DNA of 5,134 bases. It comes from Candidatus Omnitrophota bacterium (GTDB lineage Bacteria > Omnitrophota > Gorgyraeia > Gygaellales > Profunditerraquicolaceae). Numbering within the stretch: position 1 is the stretch's first letter; the number at the start of each line of letters is the position of its first letter. Positions 1 through 2,471 of the stretch are shown piece by piece. A model generated the notes under the pieces. That model was not told the DNA's origin. It saw nothing but the letters and a program-made list of their open reading frames with translations, and ran no database searches. Location of the stretch: positions 1 through 5,134 of the forward strand of contig JAQUKF010000005.1 of the NCBI GenBank assembly GCA_028719265.1, written 5' to 3'. The position numbers and the translations under genes were made by a program.

Positions 1-279
1 GTGACCGGGTTCATCGGATTAGGCCGTAAGCCGGTTCCGCTTCCGCAGGAAGAGGTGGATAATATCCTTAAGCGTACCAAGGAGACAGCGGCTAAGCCGT
101 CTCCCAAGGTGGTCTTCGACAAAGGAGAGCAGGTTAGGGTTAACGAAGGGCCGTTCCTTAATTTTAACGGCGTAATCGAGGAAATTTATCCCGAGAAAGG
201 GAAAGTCAAGGTAAGCGTTTCCATATTCGGGCGCTCTACGCCGGTGGAACTGGAATACTGGCAGGTGGAGAGGGTATAA
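1..279 (+). CDS. nusG: Transcription termination/antitermination factor NusG, C-terminal half (5' truncated by window)
   Basis: NusG binds RNA polymerase through its N-terminal NGN domain and uses its C-terminal KOW domain to contact ribosomal protein S10 or Rho, so linking transcription to translation or termination. Only the last 92 residues are visible. Residues 1-16 are the end of the NGN domain (GFIG motif followed by the proline-rich PVPLP segment), residues about 17-37 form the linker, and about 38-92 are the KOW domain with its VRVNEGPF and FNGVIEEI strands. The SIFGRSTPVEL segment (74-84) holds the Ile-Phe-x-Arg residues that in E. coli NusG form the S10/Rho contact face. The first codon is GTG, but by family alignment it is an internal valine about 90 residues into a protein of about 180, so it is not the true start. 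The stop is 2 nt before rplK, so the two are probably transcribed and translated together. Confidence 0.95.
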   Translation: MTGFIGLGRKPVPLPQEEVDNILKRTKETAAKPSPKVVFDKGEQVRVNEGPFLNFNGVIEEIYPEKGKVKVSVSIFGRSTPVELEYWQVERV

Positions 280-281
280 TC

Positions 282-707
282 ATGGCAAAAGCGATCAAGG
301 CTCAGATTAAATTACACGTCCCGGCAGCACAGGCAAACCCTGCGCCTCCGGTCGGTCCTGCCTTAGGCCAGCACGGCGTAAACATCATGCAGTTTTGCAA
401 ACAGTTCAACGACCAGACAAAAGGCAAGGACGGCCTGATCCTGCCCGTAGTCATCAGTGTATATGAGGACAGGAGCTTTACCTTTATTATAAAGAGTCCT
501 CCTTCGTCGATCCTCTTAAAGAGAGCCGCCAACCTGGCTAAGGCTTCGGGTATCAGCGGTAAAGAGACTATCGGAAAGGTGACCAAAAAACAGGTGGAGG
601 AGATAGCCAAGCTTAAGCTCCCGGATCTGAACACCGCCAGCATGGAAGAGGCAGTCAAGATTATTGAAGGTACCGCGCGCAGCATGGGTATTGCGGTTGA
701 GGGATAA
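282..707 (+). CDS. rplK: 50S ribosomal protein L11
   Basis: L11 forms the base of the GTPase-associated stalk, binding the 1070-region RNA of 23S rRNA and contacting elongation factors. It is complete at 141 residues, the usual family length. The N-terminal domain (about 1-70) carries the hallmark ANPAPPVGPALGQHGVNI at 18-35, with prolines 22, 23 and 26 on the face that thiostrepton-type antibiotics use in sensitive bacteria. The C-terminal rRNA-binding domain (about 75-141) shows the SGISGKETIGKVT segment and the KLPDLNT motif before the last helix. The ATG is supported by a GGAG/GAGG purine run (267-273) inside the end of nusG. It starts 2 nt after the nusG stop and ends 2 nt before rplA. 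The family's usual PAGKA near residue 16 reads PAAQA here. With no leader between nusG and rplK, the classic E. coli L1 repressor site ahead of rplK cannot sit in its usual place. Confidence 0.97.
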   Translation: MAKAIKAQIKLHVPAAQANPAPPVGPALGQHGVNIMQFCKQFNDQTKGKDGLILPVVISVYEDRSFTFIIKSPPSSILLKRAANLAKASGISGKETIGKVTKKQVEEIAKLKLPDLNTASMEEAVKIIEGTARSMGIAVEG

Positions 708-709
708 AG

Positions 710-1390
710 ATGAAAACTTACAGCAAGAGATATAAAGAATCGGTTAAGCAGGTTGAGCACGACAAACTTTATCAGTTGAAGGAGGCGATTATCTTATTGA
801 AGAAGCTGCCTAAACCAAAGTTTGACGGCTCGATTGACCTGCATTTTAATTTGAACGTTGATACCAAAAAGAGCGACCAGATGGTACGCGGTACGGTCGT
901 GCTTCCCCATGGTACCGGAAAGAAGGTGCGCGTGGCTGTATTCTGCAAGGGTGAGCACGAGAGACAGGCCAGGGAAGCGAAGGCGGATTACGTCGGAGGA
1001 ACCGAGCTGATCGATAAAGTAGGCGCGGGATTTCTGGATTTTGATTGCGCCATATCCACCCCGGAAATGATGAAGGATTTAAGTAAATTAGGCAAGGTCC
1101 TGGGGCCGCGCGGACTGATGCCCAGCCCGAAGACCGGAACGGTCACTAACGATATAACCAAGGCAATAGAGGATGTGCGCAGGGGGAAGGTTGAATTTCG
1201 CGTTGATAAGCAGGGCGGGATTCATCTGTCCGTAGGTAAAGTTTCTTTTACCGAAGACCAGCTGAATGATAACGCATCAAGGGTAATAGAGGCGATCAGC
1301 GAATCAAAGCCCGCCTCGGTAAAGGGTAAATTCGTAAAGAGCTTGAGTATCTCCGCTTCCATGAATCCCGGTTTAATGATCAGTTGTTAA
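710..1390 (+). CDS. rplA: 50S ribosomal protein L1
   Basis: L1 forms the mobile L1 stalk of the 50S subunit at the E site, helping release deacylated tRNA. In several bacteria it also represses its own operon by binding the mRNA. The protein is complete at 226 residues, slightly short of the usual 229-234. Domain I is made of the two ends (about 1-65 and 155-226) and domain II is the central insertion (about 66-154). The family signature lies at 120-144, including LGKVLGPRGLMPSPKTGTV. The C-terminal GKFVKSLSISASMNPG is the usual final strand, but the tail ends in Met-Ile-Ser-Cys where most homologues end near Val-Asp. The ATG has GAGG at 699-702, 7 nt upstream, overlapping the end of rplK, which suggests translational coupling to L11. 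A 30-nt gap separates it from rplJ. Confidence 0.97.
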   Translation: MKTYSKRYKESVKQVEHDKLYQLKEAIILLKKLPKPKFDGSIDLHFNLNVDTKKSDQMVRGTVVLPHGTGKKVRVAVFCKGEHERQAREAKADYVGGTELIDKVGAGFLDFDCAISTPEMMKDLSKLGKVLGPRGLMPSPKTGTVTNDITKAIEDVRRGKVEFRVDKQGGIHLSVGKVSFTEDQLNDNASRVIEAISESKPASVKGKFVKSLSISASMNPGLMISC

Positions 1391-1420
1391 AACAAGTTTA
1401 AGGCGCGAAGAGTCTATAAC

Positions 1421-1948
1421 ATGAAAAAAATCGGATTATTAGTAAAAGAGGCATCGGAAAGCCGCATCAAGGACGGGGTTAAATCGTCCAAGGGGATTAT
1501 TATCATAAAGTATTCCGGCGTAGCCAGCCCGGATATGAGCGTTTTAAGGAAATCGCTTAAGACAAGCGGTTCCGATCTTTTCGTGGTAAAGAACAGTGTG
1601 GCCAGAAGGGCAATGAAGGGTCTGGGGCTGGATGATTTGATCAAGTCAATCGAATCGCCGTGCGGTTTTATTTTCTTCAAGGATGAACCGGTAGGTATCT
1701 CGAAGATACTTTGTAATTTCCGCAAAGAGCACGAAAAGCTTGTCCTGGAAGGCGGGCTGTTGGAAAAGAAGCTCCTGACTTCAGGCGATATCGAGACTAT
1801 GAGTAAGCTGCCGTCCGTGGATGTGCTTAGGGCTCAGGTAGTCTGCGCGCTGAACGGTCCGATAGTCAAGCTGGTGGTTGTACTAAATCAAACTTTGAAA
1901 AAGTTTGTTTATTGTATAGATCAGATCAGACAGAGTAAATCAAAATAA
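1421..1948 (+). CDS. rplJ: 50S ribosomal protein L10 (stalk base, L12 carrier), long C-terminal tail
   Basis: L10 anchors the L7/L12 dimers to 23S rRNA next to L11, and its C-terminal helix is the platform for those dimers. The protein has 175 residues. The N-terminal rRNA-binding domain shows IIIIKYSGV at 26-34, VLRKSLKTSG at 41-50, the conserved VVKNSVARRAM at 55-65, and GGLLEKKLLTSGDI at 111-124. The LPS motif at 130-132 precedes the C-terminal helical region. From that motif to the end there are 46 residues, compared with about 37 in E. coli, so the L12-binding helix is long. The usual RG of the YRGL-type motif reads Ser-Gly here. The SD is weak: only GAAGAG at 1407-1412, with AAGG at 1400 too far upstream. 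Initiation may therefore depend on re-initiation after rplA. The start agrees with the family N-terminus. Confidence 0.95.
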   Translation: MKKIGLLVKEASESRIKDGVKSSKGIIIIKYSGVASPDMSVLRKSLKTSGSDLFVVKNSVARRAMKGLGLDDLIKSIESPCGFIFFKDEPVGISKILCNFRKEHEKLVLEGGLLEKKLLTSGDIETMSKLPSVDVLRAQVVCALNGPIVKLVVVLNQTLKKFVYCIDQIRQSKSK

Positions 1949-1957
1949 CATACAAAA

Positions 1958-1990
1958 GCACCCGGCGCCAATCTTGTGTTGCGCCGGTGT
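1958..1990 (+). promoter_or_regulatory. Stem-loop in the rplJ-rplL gap
   Basis: CCGGCGC (1962-1968) pairs perfectly with GCGCCGG (1981-1987) around a 12-nt loop. The stem can be extended past a bulged C1961 by A1960-T1988, C1959-G1989 and a G1958-T1990 wobble. It starts 10 nt after the rplJ stop. The 3' side is followed by GTGTGTTTG, not a T run, so it is not a typical intrinsic terminator. A role in mRNA processing or in separating rplJ and rplL expression is inference. Confidence 0.6.
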
Positions 1991-2003
1991 GTGTTTGTAC
2001 ACA
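1990..2003 (+). promoter_or_regulatory. Small second stem-loop abutting the rplL SD
   Basis: TGTGT (1990-1994) pairs with ACACA (1999-2003) around the loop TTGT, a 5-bp hairpin. Its last base is the first A of the rplL SD, and it directly follows the larger stem-loop. It is weak (A-T and G-C mixed) and may be a chance structure. If it forms, it leaves the SD core single-stranded. Confidence 0.35.
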
Positions 2004-2010
2004 AGGAGGA
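2003..2010 (+). promoter_or_regulatory. Strong ribosome binding site of rplL
   Basis: AAGGAGGA is a near-complete complement of the 16S rRNA 3' end, ending 4 nt before the ATG at 2015. It is the strongest SD in the window and fixes the rplL start at 2015. The in-frame GTG at 1976, upstream of it, would translate through the hairpins and add 13 residues unlike any L12. The strong site fits the need for several L12 copies per ribosome. Confidence 0.9.
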
Positions 2011-2014
2011 AGAA

Positions 2015-2398
2015 ATGGCAGCTGAAAAATTGGAAGAATTGATCAAGTCTATAGAGACGATGAGCGTCTTGGAGCTTTCGGATTTAGTCAAGGCTTTGGA
2101 GGAGAAATTCGGCGTGAGCGCCAATATGCCTGTGGCCGCAGCTCCTGCCGCAGGTGCCGCAGCTCCTGCCGCCGCCGCGGAGGAAAAGAGTGTCTTTACA
2201 GTTGTGCTGGCTAATGCCGGTGCCAACAAGATCGCGGTTATTAAAGAGGTGCGTGCCATTACCAGCCTGGGATTGAAAGAGGCCAAGGATCTGGTAGATG
2301 CCGCTCCTAAGCCGGTTAAAGAAGGCGCGACAAAGGATGAAGCTGCCGAGATGAAGAAGAAGTTAGAGGCAGCCGGCGCTACCGTAGAATTAAAGTAA
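2015..2398 (+). CDS. rplL: 50S ribosomal protein L7/L12
   Basis: L7/L12 is the multicopy stalk protein that recruits translational GTPases (EF-Tu, EF-G, IF2, RF3) and stimulates their GTP hydrolysis. It is complete at 127 residues, normal for the family. The N-terminal dimerisation and L10-binding domain (about 1-33) contains LEELIKSIETMSVLELSDLV and LEEKFGVSA. A flexible Ala/Pro hinge spans about 39-56, and the globular C-terminal domain (about 58-127) has the near-invariant ANKIAVIKEVRAIT (70-83), LGLKEAKDLVDAAPKPVKEG (85-104) and a final ATVELK. The start is the ATG behind the AAGGAGGA site rather than the upstream in-frame GTG at 1976. It lies 66 nt after rplJ and 73 nt before rpoB. Both gaps are structured, consistent with separate tuning of L12 output. 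Confidence 0.98.
   Translation: MAAEKLEELIKSIETMSVLELSDLVKALEEKFGVSANMPVAAAPAAGAAAPAAAAEEKSVFTVVLANAGANKIAVIKEVRAITSLGLKEAKDLVDAAPKPVKEGATKDEAAEMKKKLEAAGATVELK
2135..2176 (+). repeat. rplL: In-frame 21-nt tandem duplication in the rplL hinge
   Basis: Two adjacent 21-nt units (2135-2155 and 2156-2176) are identical over the first 17 bases and match at 18 of 21 overall. They encode AAAPAAG (residues 41-47) and AAAPAAA (48-54) in the flexible hinge. The near-identity at synonymous positions points to duplication or slippage rather than independent Ala codon choice. Hinge length varies among L12 proteins and tolerates such changes. Confidence 0.75.
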
Positions 2399-2403
2399 AC
2401 TCA

Positions 2404-2444
2404 GTTAAATACAAGTAAGTCTGGGTAAACATAGGTAATTAAAG
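2404..2444 (+). repeat. 10-nt-phased GTAA repeat in the rplL-rpoB gap
   Basis: GTAA occurs at 2415, 2425 and 2435, exactly 10 nt apart, with a degenerate GTTAA at 2404. Each 10-nt unit ends in G. The TAA triplets at 2406, 2416, 2426 and 2436 rotate through all three frames, so any ribosome running past rplL would stop here. The region is A/T-rich and probably unstructured. I do not recognise a known motif, and three or four short units could be chance. Confidence 0.45.
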
Positions 2445-2465
2445 CTAGGCTGAAACCAGCCATAG
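2445..2465 (+). promoter_or_regulatory. Hairpin immediately upstream of rpoB, touching its SD
   Basis: GGCTG (2448-2452) pairs with CAGCC (2457-2461) around the loop AAAC. The stem extends by CTA (2445-2447) with TAG (2463-2465) if A2462 is bulged, giving 8 bp in total. The outer strand includes A2464 and G2465, the first bases of the rpoB SD, so folding could reduce rpoB translation. No T run follows, so it is not an intrinsic terminator. In E. coli the rplL-rpoB gap is a known control point (attenuation and RNase III processing). Any equivalent role here is inference. Confidence 0.55.
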
Positions 2466-2471
2466 GTGATC
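2464..2471 (+). promoter_or_regulatory. Extended ribosome binding site of rpoB abutting the ATG
   Basis: AGGTGATC matches an 8-nt stretch of perfect complement to the usual 16S rRNA 3' end (GATCACCT). It pairs with the 5'-side part of the anti-SD rather than its CCTCC core. It runs directly into the ATG at 2472. Because the pairing is shifted, the aligned spacing remains acceptable. It supports the chosen rpoB start. Confidence 0.7.

Noticed and set aside
1..3. GTG at the window edge as the start of a 92-residue KOW protein
   Set aside because: The sequence aligns with the middle of NusG (the GFIG motif of the NGN domain), so the gene is cut by the window rather than being a short KOW-only protein.
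275..280. Perfect TATAAT at the nusG/rplK junction as a -10 box
   Set aside because: No TTGACA-like element sits about 17 nt upstream, and a start 7 nt downstream would fall inside rplK and lose its start codon. It is most likely chance from Val-stop codons.
302..760. Long open frame on the minus strand opposite rplK
   Set aside because: It is fully antisense to a certain rplK, has no recognisable domain, and its composition is what the complement of a ribosomal protein gene gives. The same applies to minus-strand frames at 1414-1725, 1921-2286, 3897-4301, 3992-4288, 4385-4708 and 4431-4841.
1289..1317. GAGGCG/CGCCTC inverted repeat near the end of rplA as an L10 leader element
   Set aside because: It is only 6 bp with a 17-nt loop inside coding sequence, with no further support. 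I cannot recognise an L10-leader kink-turn by eye.
1958..1998. Intrinsic terminator or attenuator after rplJ
   Set aside because: The GC stem is good, but the downstream tract is GTGTGTTTG rather than a T run, so it does not meet the terminator pattern.
1976..2014. In-frame GTG upstream start for rplL
   Set aside because: It would add 13 residues not found in L12 and would place the excellent AAGGAGGA site inside the coding region. The ATG at 2015 has both the SD and the family N-terminus.
2362..2390. GTTAGA...TAGAAT at the end of rplL as a promoter for rpoB
   Set aside because: The -35 match is poor and both elements are coding sequence for the conserved L12 C-terminus. It is not enough to call a promoter.
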